Below are positions 1-8,099 of a stretch of 64,000 bases of DNA, in pieces. Location of the stretch: the NCBI RefSeq assembly GCF_001908235.1, contig NZ_LGHK01000077.1, forward strand, positions 34,664 to 98,663, in the 5' to 3' direction. Source of the DNA: Bradyrhizobium sp. NAS96.2. Its GTDB lineage: Bacteria > Pseudomonadota > Alphaproteobacteria > Rhizobiales > Xanthobacteraceae. A program made the position numbers and the translations under genes. How positions within the stretch are numbered: the first letter of the stretch is position 1; every line of letters starts with the position of its first letter. The notes under the pieces are model-generated. The model did not search any database and was not told the origin of the DNA. It saw nothing but the letters and a program-made list of their open reading frames with translations.

Positions 1-183
1 CCAGCCTCCGCCGAGCGACACGCCGATCAGACCCAACAGCCAGTTCGCCAGCGCGGCGCCGACGATGCCGAGGATGATGTTCATGAAGATGCCGGTTCCG
101 GACTTCATGATCATCTCGGCGAGCCAGCCGGCCAATCCGCCGACGATGATTGCCGCGATCCATCCAACTTGAGGGTCGTTCAT
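1..183 (-). CDS. GlsB/YeaQ/YmgE-type small membrane protein (3' end cut by window edge)
   Basis: Small inner-membrane protein of the transglycosylase-associated (GlsB/YeaQ/YmgE) stress family; members respond to acid or envelope stress but their molecular job is unsettled. The minus-strand frame opens with ATG at 183 (MNDPQVGWIAAIIVGGLAGW) and stays open to base 1. Two glycine-rich hydrophobic stretches are visible (about residues 8-22 and 33-57), with the family's GWLAEM and IILGIVGA patterns. About 61 residues are present of a usual length near 80, so only the last part is missing. It is not in the supplied ORF set because its stop lies outside the window. Family assignment is fairly safe, function is not. 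Confidence 0.8.
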   Translation of the reverse strand, partial: MNDPQVGWIAAIIVGGLAGWLAEMIMKSGTGIFMNIILGIVGAALANWLLGLIGVSLGGGW

Positions 184-288
184 TCTGGGACTCCCTAGGT
201 CAAGCAGTCCGGCCAGCATACCTGAGAATCACCCGGCGGCATGTGACCAATGGCAGGGTGTGCGCAACTTGCCGGTCGCGATTTGCCG

Positions 289-453
289 TCAAGCCTGCCG
301 CTTCGCGCCGTTTCTCCATGCCGACGCTGCGGCGAGCCGTTTCGTCATCGGCGGCAACGTGGTGATCGGTACGCTGTTCGTGCTGCCGACCTCTACATCA
401 TTATCGCCCGCGACCCCCGCGCTGCAAAGCGCGGCGGCGAGGAGCGTGATCAA
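289..453 (-). CDS. possible small exported protein, 54 aa, uncertain
   Basis: In the gap between two minus-strand genes, a TTG codon overlaps the stop of the acyltransferase gene (TTGA) and opens a 54-residue frame. It starts [17 protein letters not shown], which resembles a short signal peptide, and ends RNGAKRQA. Start-stop overlap is a common sign of translational coupling, but TTG is a weak start and there is no homology I can recognise. Otherwise the 184-449 interval holds nothing I can name. Treat as a candidate only. Confidence 0.22.
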   Translation of the reverse strand: MITLLAAALCSAGVAGDNDVEVGSTNSVPITTLPPMTKRLAAASAWRNGAKRQA

Positions 454-1634
454 AGCACGTATTTCGAGCCGGGGATCTTGCGCAGCACGGCGGTGGCGGC
501 CCAGCTCAGCGCCACGGTGCCGAAGAACGCGATCGCGGCCTTGGCGATCGCCGGCAATTCCATGTCGAACAGCCAGTATTGCAGCCACAGCACGATCGGA
601 TAGTGCACCAGGAACATGCCGTAGGCGTCGCCCTGCATGCGGTCGAGCAGCGTCGGTCCGGCCGCCTTCGATTGCAGGAAGTAGGCCAGGATCGCGAACA
701 GGATCGAGGCGCTGAACAGCACGTAGAAGCTGCCGTAGATCGCGAGGTACCAGCCCGGCAGCGGGTCGGGGTTACCGATGATCTGCCGCTTGATGTAGAT
801 CATCACCCACATCAAGCAGTAGGGGATCAATGTGATGCCGGTCCAGAACCAGCGCCGCTCGGTCAGCCGTCCGTTCGCGCTGAGCAGGCCGTTCTCGAAG
901 TTCGCCGAGCCGATCCCCGCACCGATGAAGAAGTAGCACGCATACAGCAGCACCCGGCTCGCCTGCACCGAGAACGGTCCGAGCTCGAACCAGTAGTTCT
1001 GGCCGTAATGGACCAGCATCGGCACATAGAAGACGGCACTGACGACGACGAGGAACAGCCAGAACTTCGAGGGGCGTTCAAATCCCTTGACCGACAGGCG
1101 GTTGATCGGTTCGAGCAGGCGCGACGACACCCGGTACAGCACGCTTGCCGTCAGGTCTAAGGCCATCAGGACCCAGACGAACCAGATCGGGCCGCTCGGC
1201 CAGGGCCCGTAGATCATGGTCCTCCACCAGAATTCGGAGAAGGTCAGGTCGGGCGTCGCACGCAGCGCGATCGCGTAATAGGCGATCGGAATCACGGTGA
1301 ACGCGCAGATCACGAAGGGCAGGCCGAGCCGCAACAGCCGGTCGCGCAGGAAAATCAGCCACGGCTTGTTGCCGAGCCCGGGCCACACGAACAGCCCCGA
1401 CAGGAAGAAGAACATCGCCATGAAGAAGCTGTCGGTGGCGAGCACCATGCAGTCGAAGCCGATCCAGGACGTCGGGTCGGTGTGCCCGAAATAGGTGTAG
1501 GGGATCACCGCGTGGTGCAGCAGCACGACCAGCGTCAGGAAGGTGCGCGCACGATCGAGGGCGACGTTGCGCTTGTGGAGCTTCGGTGCTGCCTGGACGT
1601 CGACGGCCGGAGCCGCGTGAGCAATCGATTTCAT
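450..1634 (-). CDS. acyltransferase 3 family membrane protein (OpgC/OafA-like)
   Basis: Multi-spanning inner-membrane acyltransferase of the acyltransferase-3 family, which transfers acetyl, succinyl or similar groups to sugars, glucans or lipids. The product (394 aa from the chosen start) has the family N-terminus [17 protein letters not shown] with the conserved Arg and His in the first helix, then about ten hydrophobic segments and a C-terminal helix pair containing [13 protein letters not shown]. The start at 1634 (MKSIAHAA) follows a G-rich stretch at suitable distance; an in-frame ATG at 1730 (MTDLD) and another near 1826 are alternatives. The longest form would nearly touch the start of the divergent small gene at 1830. 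Substrate cannot be told from sequence. Confidence 0.85.
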   Translation of the reverse strand: MKSIAHAAPAVDVQAAPKLHKRNVALDRARTFLTLVVLLHHAVIPYTYFGHTDPTSWIGFDCMVLATDSFFMAMFFFLSGLFVWPGLGNKPWLIFLRDRLLRLGLPFVICAFTVIPIAYYAIALRATPDLTFSEFWWRTMIYGPWPSGPIWFVWVLMALDLTASVLYRVSSRLLEPINRLSVKGFERPSKFWLFLVVVSAVFYVPMLVHYGQNYWFELGPFSVQASRVLLYACYFFIGAGIGSANFENGLLSANGRLTERRWFWTGITLIPYCLMWVMIYIKRQIIGNPDPLPGWYLAIYGSFYVLFSASILFAILAYFLQSKAAGPTLLDRMQGDAYGMFLVHYPIVLWLQYWLFDMELPAIAKAAIAFFGTVALSWAATAVLRKIPGSKYVL

Positions 1635-1829
1635 GGTGCCCCCAGCCGGGTCTGCACCCGGATGTTGCAATTGGGAACCCGATTCAGCAAGTACGAATTG
1701 TCTCGATTCCGTGGTGTCGAGGTCGGTCATCTCAGCGCGTCTGTTTCGATTTGGAACTGGAATATTGAGAGGGCGTTGTCGGGAAGGCTGGCGGGCGCGC
1801 CGGGCGCACGCGGCTTTGAGGAGCAAGCA

Positions 1830-2003
1830 ATGACACTGCTGAAATGGGCGTTGATCTTCCTTGTTGTCTCGATCATCGCGGGCTTGCTCGGCTTCACCGG
1901 CATCTCAGCCGCCTCCGCCGATATCGCACGCTTCCTGTTCTACGTGTTCGTCGTGATCTTCCTGGTGCTCCTGATCCTCGGGCTCACGATATTCAGGGTC
2001 TAG
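1830..2003 (+). CDS. DUF1328 family small membrane protein
   Basis: A 57-residue protein, almost entirely two hydrophobic helices ([20 protein letters not shown], then [21 protein letters not shown]), separated by the short [14 protein letters not shown] segment typical of the DUF1328/YtjA family. These are small inner-membrane proteins of unknown function, very common in alphaproteobacteria and often stress-associated. A GAGGAG Shine-Dalgarno stands a few bases before the ATG at 1830, which decides this start over upstream in-frame starts. It is divergent from the acyltransferase gene and followed by a strong hairpin. Confidence 0.88.
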   Translation: MTLLKWALIFLVVSIIAGLLGFTGISAASADIARFLFYVFVVIFLVLLILGLTIFRV

Positions 2004-2032
2004 CGGCGATCCGGCCGCACACTCCCGTCGTT

Positions 2033-2055
2033 ATGCCCGGGCCTCGCCCGGGCAT
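2033..2055. terminator. bidirectional terminator-like hairpin
   Basis: A perfect 10-bp inverted repeat (ATGCCCGGGC / GCCCGGGCAT) with a 3-base loop lies between the convergent ends of the DUF1328 gene and the DUF427 gene. Only a short T stretch follows, so it may equally be one of the dispersed GCCCGGGC palindromes of these genomes; position between convergent stops favours a terminator role. Confidence 0.6.
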
Positions 2056-2120
2056 TTGCGTTCTCAGGCTGGGGGCGCACCCCGGAGCGCCGAGCACGGC
2101 GTTGCGGCGGGCAAGACGGC

Positions 2121-2480
2121 CTAGGCGACTTCCTCGATCTTCACCTTGTCGGGATAGAACGCGAGGTGGCCGGCGATCTCGGTCATGGCCGGGAAAGGCT
2201 CCTCATAGGTCCAGATCGCATTGTCCAGCGTCTTGCCGTTGGCCTTGATGCTGAAATAGCTCGCATCTCCCTTGTAGGGGCAATGCGTGGTCCGCTCGGT
2301 GCGGGTCAGAAGCTCCATGTTGGCGTCCTGCCGGGGGACGTATTGCACCGCCGGATAGCTCGCTTCCTTCAGGGTCAGCGCATGGGTCGTCTCGGCGATG
2401 ACGACGCCGTCGGCGGTGACGCGGACGCGCTTGGCGTTGGGCGTGATCGTGATCGGATGGTCGGGGCCGGGGAGCTTCAT
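2121..2480 (-). CDS. DUF427 domain-containing protein
   Basis: A 119-residue soluble protein of the DUF427 family. Visible family marks are RVRVTADGVVIAETTHAL near the start, the segment PRQDANMELLTRTERTTHCPYKGDASYFSI with its conserved T-x-CPYKG, and AIWTYEEPFPAMTEIAGHLAFYPDKVKIEE at the end. The fold is a small beta-barrel-like domain of unknown biochemical role. ATG at 2480 follows an AGAGG site; the longer frame reaching 2594 starts with sequence unlike the family and is rejected. Monocistronic, convergent with the DUF1328 gene. Confidence 0.88.
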   Translation of the reverse strand: MKLPGPDHPITITPNAKRVRVTADGVVIAETTHALTLKEASYPAVQYVPRQDANMELLTRTERTTHCPYKGDASYFSIKANGKTLDNAIWTYEEPFPAMTEIAGHLAFYPDKVKIEEVA

Positions 2481-2657
2481 GATTCTGCGCCTCTTCTGGT
2501 CATTTCGGCGTGATGGCTTGTGACCGATTGATGCAGGTTTAAATCGCTGGGAATGGGAATATAGTGTGCGGCGGGATGACCTAGAAGACCTCAAGGACTA
2601 GGTTTTATCCCGGCCGAATCGGCCCTGATTCGAACGACCTGACGGAGGTGGACTGGG

Positions 2658-2894
2658 ATGCCGATGGACGCCCGTGATATCGAATCGATGATCAAGGCAG
2701 CTATCCCGGACGCCGAGGTGACGATCCGCGACCTGGCAGGCGACGGCGACCACTACGCGGCCACTGTCGTTTCCGAGTCATTCCGCGGCAAGTCCCGCGT
2801 CCAGCAGCACCAGATCGTCTACCAGTCGCTGAAAGGCCAGATGGGCGGGGTGCTGCATGCACTCGCCCTGCAGACCGGGGTGCCGGAAGGCTAG
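2658..2894 (+). CDS. bolA: BolA family protein
   Basis: BolA/YrbA-type protein, 78 aa, which partners with monothiol glutaredoxins in handling [2Fe-2S] clusters and iron sensing. Visible: MDARDIESMIKAAIPDAEVTIRDLAGDGDHYAATVVSESFRGKSRVQQHQIVY, the class II KH-like fold core with the conserved His and the RVQQHQ(M/I)VY signature, then a C-terminal helix. GGAGGT precedes ATG 2658; a second ATG at 2664 is possible. In many alphaproteobacteria this gene sits directly before grxD; here grxD is 4.3 kb downstream with four genes in between. The ltrA-like gene follows after 29 bases. Confidence 0.93.
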   Translation: MPMDARDIESMIKAAIPDAEVTIRDLAGDGDHYAATVVSESFRGKSRVQQHQIVYQSLKGQMGGVLHALALQTGVPEG

Positions 2895-2923
2895 GCCCCG
2901 GCCAGCGGCGGAGCCCTCGAGCG

Positions 2924-4105
2924 ATGGCAGACAATCCGCGCGGAGCGATGTTTCGCGTCATCGTGCCGAACCAGCATAGCCGCGTCACCAATGCCGAGTT
3001 GTTCTTCGACCTCGTCTTCGTCTTCGCCGTCACGCAGCTGTCGCACACGCTGCTGCACCACTTCACCCCGCTGGGCGCGGTGCAGGTCACGCTGCTGTTT
3101 CTCGCGGTGTGGTGGGTGTGGGTCTACACCACCTGGGTCACCAACTGGCTCAATCCCGACCTGACGCCGGTCCGCCTGCTGCTGTTCGTCCTGATGCTGG
3201 GCGGGCTGCTGTTGTCGACCTCGATCCCGACCGCCTTCGAGGGCCGCGGGCTGTGGTTTGCCGGGACCTACGCCGCGATGCAGGTCGGCCGCACGGCGTT
3301 CTGGCTGCTGGCAACGCCGCGGCGACGGACCGCGGTGCGTCACAACGCGATTCGCATCCTGACTTGGTTGAGCTGCTCGGCCGTGCTCTGGATCCTCGGT
3401 GGCTTCGCCGAGCACGAGACGCGGATGTGGCTCTGGATCGCGGCGCTGACAATCGAATATGTCGCACCGGCCGCGCGGTTCTGGACCCCCGGGCTCGGGT
3501 TCTCCTCGATAGAGGCGTGGTCGGTCGAGGGCGGCCACATGGCCGAGCGCTGTGCCGGCTTCATCATCATTGCGCTCGGCGAGGCGATCGTGGTCGACGG
3601 CGCGACCTTCGCCGAACTGACCTGGACGCCGGAGAATGTCTTAGCCTTCATCTCGGCCCTGGTCGGCAGCATCGCGATGTGGTGGATCTATTTCCACAAG
3701 GGTGCCGAGGCCGGCTCAGACATGATCTCGAAATCCGAGGAATCCGGCCGCGTGGCGCGGATCGCCTACACCTACCTGCACATGCCGATCGTCGGCGGCA
3801 TCATCCTCACCGCTGTCGCCGACGAACTGGTGCTGAAGCACCCGTCCGGCCATTCCGACCTCAAGACGATCGTGAGCTCGGTCGGCGGCCCCATGCTGTT
3901 CCTGGTCGGGACCATCCTGTTCAAGCACGTGATCCGCAACTTCCTGCAGCTCTCGCACGGCGTCGGCATCGTCGCGCTGGCGATCACCGCGTATTTTGCT
4001 CATGACATGTCGCCGCTGACGCTCTCGATCGTCACCACCGCGATCATGATCGTGGTCGCGGCCTGGGAGTCGATCTCGCTCCGATCGACGGAGGAGGAAG
4101 AGTAG
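2924..4105 (+). CDS. ltrA: LtrA-like low-temperature requirement membrane protein
   Basis: Polytopic membrane protein of 393 aa of the LtrA family, named for low-temperature growth in Listeria; the biochemical activity is unknown. The diagnostic N-terminal motif (VTNAELFFDLVFVFAVTQLSH) begins near residue 22, followed by about ten hydrophobic segments and the conserved AERCAGFIIIALGEAIVV stretch near the middle, and YTYLHMPIVGGIILTAVADE. It begins 29 bases after bolA, on the same strand, so the two may be cotranscribed. Start ATG 2924 has a GGAG ten bases before; ATG at 2948 is an alternative closer to the motif. Confidence 0.88.
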   Translation: MADNPRGAMFRVIVPNQHSRVTNAELFFDLVFVFAVTQLSHTLLHHFTPLGAVQVTLLFLAVWWVWVYTTWVTNWLNPDLTPVRLLLFVLMLGGLLLSTSIPTAFEGRGLWFAGTYAAMQVGRTAFWLLATPRRRTAVRHNAIRILTWLSCSAVLWILGGFAEHETRMWLWIAALTIEYVAPAARFWTPGLGFSSIEAWSVEGGHMAERCAGFIIIALGEAIVVDGATFAELTWTPENVLAFISALVGSIAMWWIYFHKGAEAGSDMISKSEESGRVARIAYTYLHMPIVGGIILTAVADELVLKHPSGHSDLKTIVSSVGGPMLFLVGTILFKHVIRNFLQLSHGVGIVALAITAYFAHDMSPLTLSIVTTAIMIVVAAWESISLRSTEEEE

Positions 4106-4114
4106 CAGGGCTCG

Positions 4115-4513
4115 CTACCTGCTGCGACCGGCCGTCGCCACCCGGTGCTGCCAATAGACGAACAGCGGCGCGCCGATCACTTCGAGCAGGGTGAACCCTA
4201 CGAAGGGCAGCGGCGGTGCGCCGACCATCACGATCGACAGCAGCCTGCCGATGCCGCCGAGGAAGATGCCGCCCCAGACCACGCGAAACAGCACGCTCTC
4301 GCTCTCGATGCGCGGCACCAGCCAGAGCAGCGCGAGGCCGAGGCCGAGCCAGACCCCGCCGAAGAAGCGCAGATTGCTGTCGAGCACCGGTAGTGCCGGC
4401 ACGCCCGACGAGGCGTAGAGCGGATCGCTCACGCCGAGCATGGTGATGATGCCGGTCAGGATCGGGACGAGGGCGAGCACCACTGTGGCGATCTGCAGCG
4501 CACGCCGGCCCAT
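4115..4513 (-). CDS. DUF4345 family membrane protein
   Basis: A 132-residue protein with four hydrophobic helices and the pattern LALVPILTGIITMLG ... LDSNLRFFGGVWLGLGLALLW ... GRLLSIV, which matches the DUF4345 family of four-helix membrane proteins of unknown function. It converges on the ltrA-like gene with nine bases between stops. A palindromic repeat lies just upstream of its start. No regulatory signal is evident. Confidence 0.78.
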   Translation of the reverse strand: MGRRALQIATVVLALVPILTGIITMLGVSDPLYASSGVPALPVLDSNLRFFGGVWLGLGLALLWLVPRIESESVLFRVVWGGIFLGGIGRLLSIVMVGAPPLPFVGFTLLEVIGAPLFVYWQHRVATAGRSR

Positions 4514-4536
4514 GATCCTGCCCCCGTCCCGTTCAT

Positions 4537-4587
4537 AGCGTTTTCAAGCGAAGTGGATACCGGTTCGCGTGAAGAAAACGCGTCAAA
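4537..4587 (+). repeat. palindromic intergenic repeat, copy 1
   Basis: Member of a family seen four times here (also 9384-9436, 43564-43617 and inverted at 38330-38378). Outer arms AGCGTTTTC and GAAAACGC(G) can pair, and an inner GCGAA...TTCGC pair can form around the shared core GCGAAGTGGATACCGGTTCGC-like segment. It lies between the DUF4345 start and egtD stop. Confidence 0.85.
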
Positions 4588-4599
4588 CTAATAATATCG

Positions 4600-5568
4600 C
4601 TAGTCCGCGACCAGCGCGTGCACCGAGAACATCGTGTTGGCGTCGGTCCAGCTGTTGCGCACCGTCCAGCCCGCGCTGCGGGCGAGCGCGGTGAAACGCT
4701 CGAGCGAGTATTTATAGCTGTTCTCGGTGTGAATGCTCTCGCCGGGACGGAACGCGAAAGTGTTGCCGAGGATGCGCACGGTCTGCGCCTTGCGGCTGAT
4801 CAGGTGCATCTCGATGCGATGGCGGTCGCGGTTGTAGATCGAGCGGTGGGTGAAGCCCGACAGGTCGAAATTGCCGCCGAGCTCGCGGTTGATCCGCGCC
4901 AGCACGTTCATGTTGAAGCGCGCGGTGACGCCGGCTGCATCGTTATAGGCGTCGTACAGCACGCGCTCGTCCTTCTCGAGGTCGACGCCGATGATCATCT
5001 GCGCGCCGTGGCCGAGGATCTTGCGCGCGCTGCGCAGGAAGGCCAGGGCTTCGCTCGGCTCGAAATTGCCGAGCGTCGAGCCCGGGAAGAAGCCGACCTT
5101 CGGCATGGCGGCGACAGCGTCGGGCAGCGCGAACGGCGTGGTGAAGTCGGCTGCGACCGGATAGATGCCGAGACCGGGGAAATCCTTCCGCAATCCATCG
5201 GCCTGCGCCTTGAGGAAATCGCCGGATATATCGACCGGCACATAGGCTGCGAATTCGCAATGCTCGAGCAGCAGCCGCACCTTGGTGGTCGCGCCGGCGC
5301 CGAATTCGACCAGCGCCGCGCCTTCCGGGATGATCGCGGCGATCTCGTCGCCGCGGTCGCGCAGGATGCCAAGCTCGGTGCGCGTCGGATAATATTCCGG
5401 CAGCACCGTGATCTGCTCGAACAGCTCCGAGCCCGCGGCGTCGTAGAAATATTTCGGCGACAGCCGTTTCGGGTGACGGGCGAGATCGCCGATCACGTCG
5501 CCGGCAAACGCCGAAGTCGCCTCGTCGAACGGATACGCTTTTGCCAAAGCGGCGGCATGCACATTCAT
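4600..5568 (-). CDS. egtD: L-histidine N-alpha-methyltransferase EgtD
   Basis: SAM-dependent methyltransferase that trimethylates histidine to hercynine, the first step of ergothioneine synthesis. The 322-residue product has the family N-terminus (LSPKYFYDAAGSELFEQIT near residue 35), a SAM-binding motif LVEFGAGATTKVRLLL, and the family block FFPGSTLGNFEPSEA, with MIIGVDLEKDERVLYDAYND after it. The start at 5568 follows CAGGAG at good spacing; the ORF's earlier ATG lacks this. It lies 53 bases behind egtB on the same strand, the usual two-gene proteobacterial arrangement, so the two are probably one transcript. Cytoplasmic. Confidence 0.95.
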   Translation of the reverse strand: MNVHAAALAKAYPFDEATSAFAGDVIGDLARHPKRLSPKYFYDAAGSELFEQITVLPEYYPTRTELGILRDRGDEIAAIIPEGAALVEFGAGATTKVRLLLEHCEFAAYVPVDISGDFLKAQADGLRKDFPGLGIYPVAADFTTPFALPDAVAAMPKVGFFPGSTLGNFEPSEALAFLRSARKILGHGAQMIIGVDLEKDERVLYDAYNDAAGVTARFNMNVLARINRELGGNFDLSGFTHRSIYNRDRHRIEMHLISRKAQTVRILGNTFAFRPGESIHTENSYKYSLERFTALARSAGWTVRNSWTDANTMFSVHALVAD

Positions 5569-5621
5569 GATACTCTCCTGAACGCGCTTACCGGCGCGCA
5601 CTTGATGTCAACTGGAATCAA

Positions 5622-6875
5622 TCAGGCGTAGTCGGCGAGGCGTAACCCCGTGAATTGCCAGCGATGGTGCGGATAGAAGAAGTTGCGGTAGGTGACGCGG
5701 CTGTGACCTTGCGGCGTCGCCAGCGACGAGCCACGCAGCACGAGCTGGTTGACCATGAACTTGCCGTTGTATTCACCGAGCGCGCCCTCGATCGCGCGGT
5801 AGCCCGGGTAGGGTGAGTAGGCGCTGCGGGTCCATTGCCAGACGATGCCATAGGCGTCGTTGAGCAGGCCGGCGCGCGCCGCGACCTCCCATTCCATCTC
5901 GGTCGGCAGATGCTTGCCGGCCCAGCGGGCGAAGGCGTCGGCCTCGTAATAGCTGACATGGCAGACCGGGGCCTGCGGATCGATCGGCTGCAGACCGCCG
6001 AGCGTCATGATCTTCCATTCGCCGTCGATCTCGCGCCAATGGCCGGGCGCCTGCCAGCCCTCGTTGCTGACCGTGCCGAAGCCATCCATCAGCCACAGCG
6101 TGGCGGTGGAATAGCCGCCGTCCTCGATGAAGGCGAGCCAGTCGGCGTTGCTGACGAGATTCTTCGCGAGCTTGACCGGGCCAACCAAAGCGCGATGCGC
6201 GGGCTTCTCATTGTCGAAATGGAAGCTGTCGTCGCCATGGCCGACGGTGTGGATGCCTTCGTTGAGCGTCACCCATTCCTGCGGCCCGTGCTGCGACGGC
6301 GGGAAGCGCCACGCCGGATCGTAGGCCGGCGGGATCGGGTTCTGTGCGAAGGCATGCAGGATGTCGGTGTACATCAGCTCCTGATGCTGCTGCTCGTGAT
6401 TGAGGCCGACCTCGACCAGCGGCACCAGGGCGTCGAGCTTTTCAGGCGTCGCGGTGTGGAAGAATTTCACCACCTCGGCGTCGACATGGCGGCGATAGGC
6501 GGTGACTTCGTCGGCGGTCGGGCGGGTCAGGTGGCCGCGCTGGTGGCGGGCATGGCGGGGGCCGGCGCTGACGTAATAGGAATTGAACAGATAGGCGTAG
6601 TCCGGATGGAAGGGCGTGTAGCCCCTGAGGTGCTCGCCGAGCAGAAACTGCTCGAAGAACCAGGTGGTATGGGCGCGGTGCCATTTGGCAGGGCTCGCAT
6701 CCGGCATCGACTGGATCAGCTGGTCTTCCGCCGACAGCGGGGCGGCCCGGCGCTCGGTCTCGTCGCGGACCGCGCGATAGGCGTCCGCCAGCCGTTGCGC
6801 GAGCGGGGCGGATTCGGAGGAAAGTGACGGGGTGTTGGCGGTCGTGGTGGCCGCGGCAGAGGCTGGTTTCGTCAC
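5622..6875 (-). CDS. egtB: ergothioneine sulfoxide synthase EgtB (GTG start)
   Basis: Non-haem iron enzyme that joins hercynine to a thiol donor by oxidative C-S bond formation. Order of domains in 417 aa: N-terminal DinB-like helical domain with HRAHTTWFFEQF (about residue 65) and the metal-binding NHEQQHQELMYTDI (about residue 155), then a C-terminal formylglycine-generating-enzyme-like domain ending VLRGSSLATPQGHSRVTYRNFFYPHHRWQFTGLR. The start is a GTG at 6875 preceded by CGGAG at ideal spacing; the much longer ATG-initiated frame reaching 7076 adds non-family residues. First gene of egtB-egtD and divergent from grxD, with 294 bases of shared upstream sequence. Confidence 0.95.
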   Translation of the reverse strand: MTKPASAAATTTANTPSLSSESAPLAQRLADAYRAVRDETERRAAPLSAEDQLIQSMPDASPAKWHRAHTTWFFEQFLLGEHLRGYTPFHPDYAYLFNSYYVSAGPRHARHQRGHLTRPTADEVTAYRRHVDAEVVKFFHTATPEKLDALVPLVEVGLNHEQQHQELMYTDILHAFAQNPIPPAYDPAWRFPPSQHGPQEWVTLNEGIHTVGHGDDSFHFDNEKPAHRALVGPVKLAKNLVSNADWLAFIEDGGYSTATLWLMDGFGTVSNEGWQAPGHWREIDGEWKIMTLGGLQPIDPQAPVCHVSYYEADAFARWAGKHLPTEMEWEVAARAGLLNDAYGIVWQWTRSAYSPYPGYRAIEGALGEYNGKFMVNQLVLRGSSLATPQGHSRVTYRNFFYPHHRWQFTGLRLADYA

Positions 6876-7169
6876 ATGGGTCTCCGATTCCAGGGGAGAA
6901 CGTTGCTTCGGCAATCTGGTTCCTGACGGACAGTTCGTCCTAGATAGGGGCTCCGTTACGGGAAAAAAGCCTCCCCCGATGATGATATTGGGGCCGTCAG
7001 ATAATCCCGGCGCTTTTGGGGGTGCCGTCAGGCCCCCGCCGCATGCCAGAATTCCGCCATTTTGCTTTGGATGCACAATGGTTTGAGCTACATATATAGC
7101 CAGTCACGGGTTAGAAGGGCGGGCCGGCCCGCAAGGGCTTGAGAGCGCCGCCTACGCAAGGAAGCGAAA

Positions 7170-7502
7170 ATGAGCATCGAGCAATTCATCGACAACGAAG
7201 TGAAGTCGAACGACGTCGTGCTGTTCATGAAGGGCACGCCGCAATTCCCGCAGTGCGGGTTTTCCGGTCAGGTCGTGCAGATCCTCGACCACATCGGTGT
7301 CGGCTACAAAGGCCTCAACGTTCTGGAATCGGCCGAGCTGCGTAACGGTATCAAGGTCTATTCGAACTGGCCGACGATTCCGCAGCTCTATGTGAAGGGC
7401 GAGTTCGTCGGCGGTTGCGACATCATCCGCGAGATGTTCCAGGCCGGCGAATTGCAGCAGCTGTTTACCGACAAGGGCATCCCGGTCGACGTGGCTGCCT
7501 GA
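7170..7502 (+). CDS. grxD: monothiol glutaredoxin Grx4/GrxD
   Basis: Monothiol glutaredoxin of 110 aa that binds and transfers [2Fe-2S] clusters, usually with BolA. The active-site CGFS is clear ([19 protein letters not shown]), followed by the glutathione-binding [19 protein letters not shown] with TIPQ cis-proline and GGCD loop. Length and start match the family, with an AAGGAAG site before the ATG at 7170. It runs into the macro-domain gene with only two bases between, suggesting cotranscription. The partner gene bolA is in the window but not adjacent. Confidence 0.96.
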   Translation: MSIEQFIDNEVKSNDVVLFMKGTPQFPQCGFSGQVVQILDHIGVGYKGLNVLESAELRNGIKVYSNWPTIPQLYVKGEFVGGCDIIREMFQAGELQQLFTDKGIPVDVAA

Positions 7503-7504
7503 CC

Positions 7505-8053
7505 TTGACGGCGCGCCAGATCGGCAAGGCGCGGCTCGAAGTCATCGTTACTGACATCACGACCCTGCGCGTTGACGCCATCGTCAACGCGGCCAATTCA
7601 TCGCTGCTCGGTGGTGGCGGTGTCGACGGCGCGATCCATCGCGTCGCTGGACCCGAATTGCTCGAGGAGTGCCGGACACTCAATGGCTGCGAGACGGGTG
7701 ATGCCAAGATCACAAGAGGCTACAAGCTCCCTGCCAAGCACGTCATCCATGCCGTCGGCCCGATCTGGCACGGCGGTACCCAGAACGAGGATGCGCTGCT
7801 CTCGTCCTGCTATCGCCGCGGCATCGAGCTGTGCCACGCCAACCGGCTCGCTTCCATCGCATTTTCCGCCATCTCGACCGGCGTCTATCACTTCCCGGCT
7901 GACCGGGCCGCGAAGATCGCGGTCAAAACCGTCGTCGATGCCCTGCCATCCGCACCCGGTGTCATGCAGGTGATCTTCTGCTGCTTCTCGGCCCCAAGCG
8001 GCGAGCTTCATCAGGCGGTGCTGGACGCCCTCGGTAGCCCTTGTGCCAGATGA
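7505..8053 (+). CDS. macro-domain protein, O-acetyl-ADP-ribose deacetylase type
   Basis: Macro domain of the YmdB/MacroD type, which hydrolyses O-acetyl-ADP-ribose or removes mono-ADP-ribose. The whole 182-aa protein is the domain: [24 protein letters not shown], then the substrate loop [14 protein letters not shown], and later [14 protein letters not shown]. The likely start is TTG 7505, two bases after the grxD stop; this gives the usual length, while the longer frame that overlaps grxD adds unrelated residues. Translation probably depends on coupling to grxD because no strong ribosome site is seen. Confidence 0.9.
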   Translation: MTARQIGKARLEVIVTDITTLRVDAIVNAANSSLLGGGGVDGAIHRVAGPELLEECRTLNGCETGDAKITRGYKLPAKHVIHAVGPIWHGGTQNEDALLSSCYRRGIELCHANRLASIAFSAISTGVYHFPADRAAKIAVKTVVDALPSAPGVMQVIFCCFSAPSGELHQAVLDALGSPCAR

Positions 8054-8099
8054 TACCGCCGCTACACTTCCCCGTGATATCCGGGGAGGGATAGTTCAA

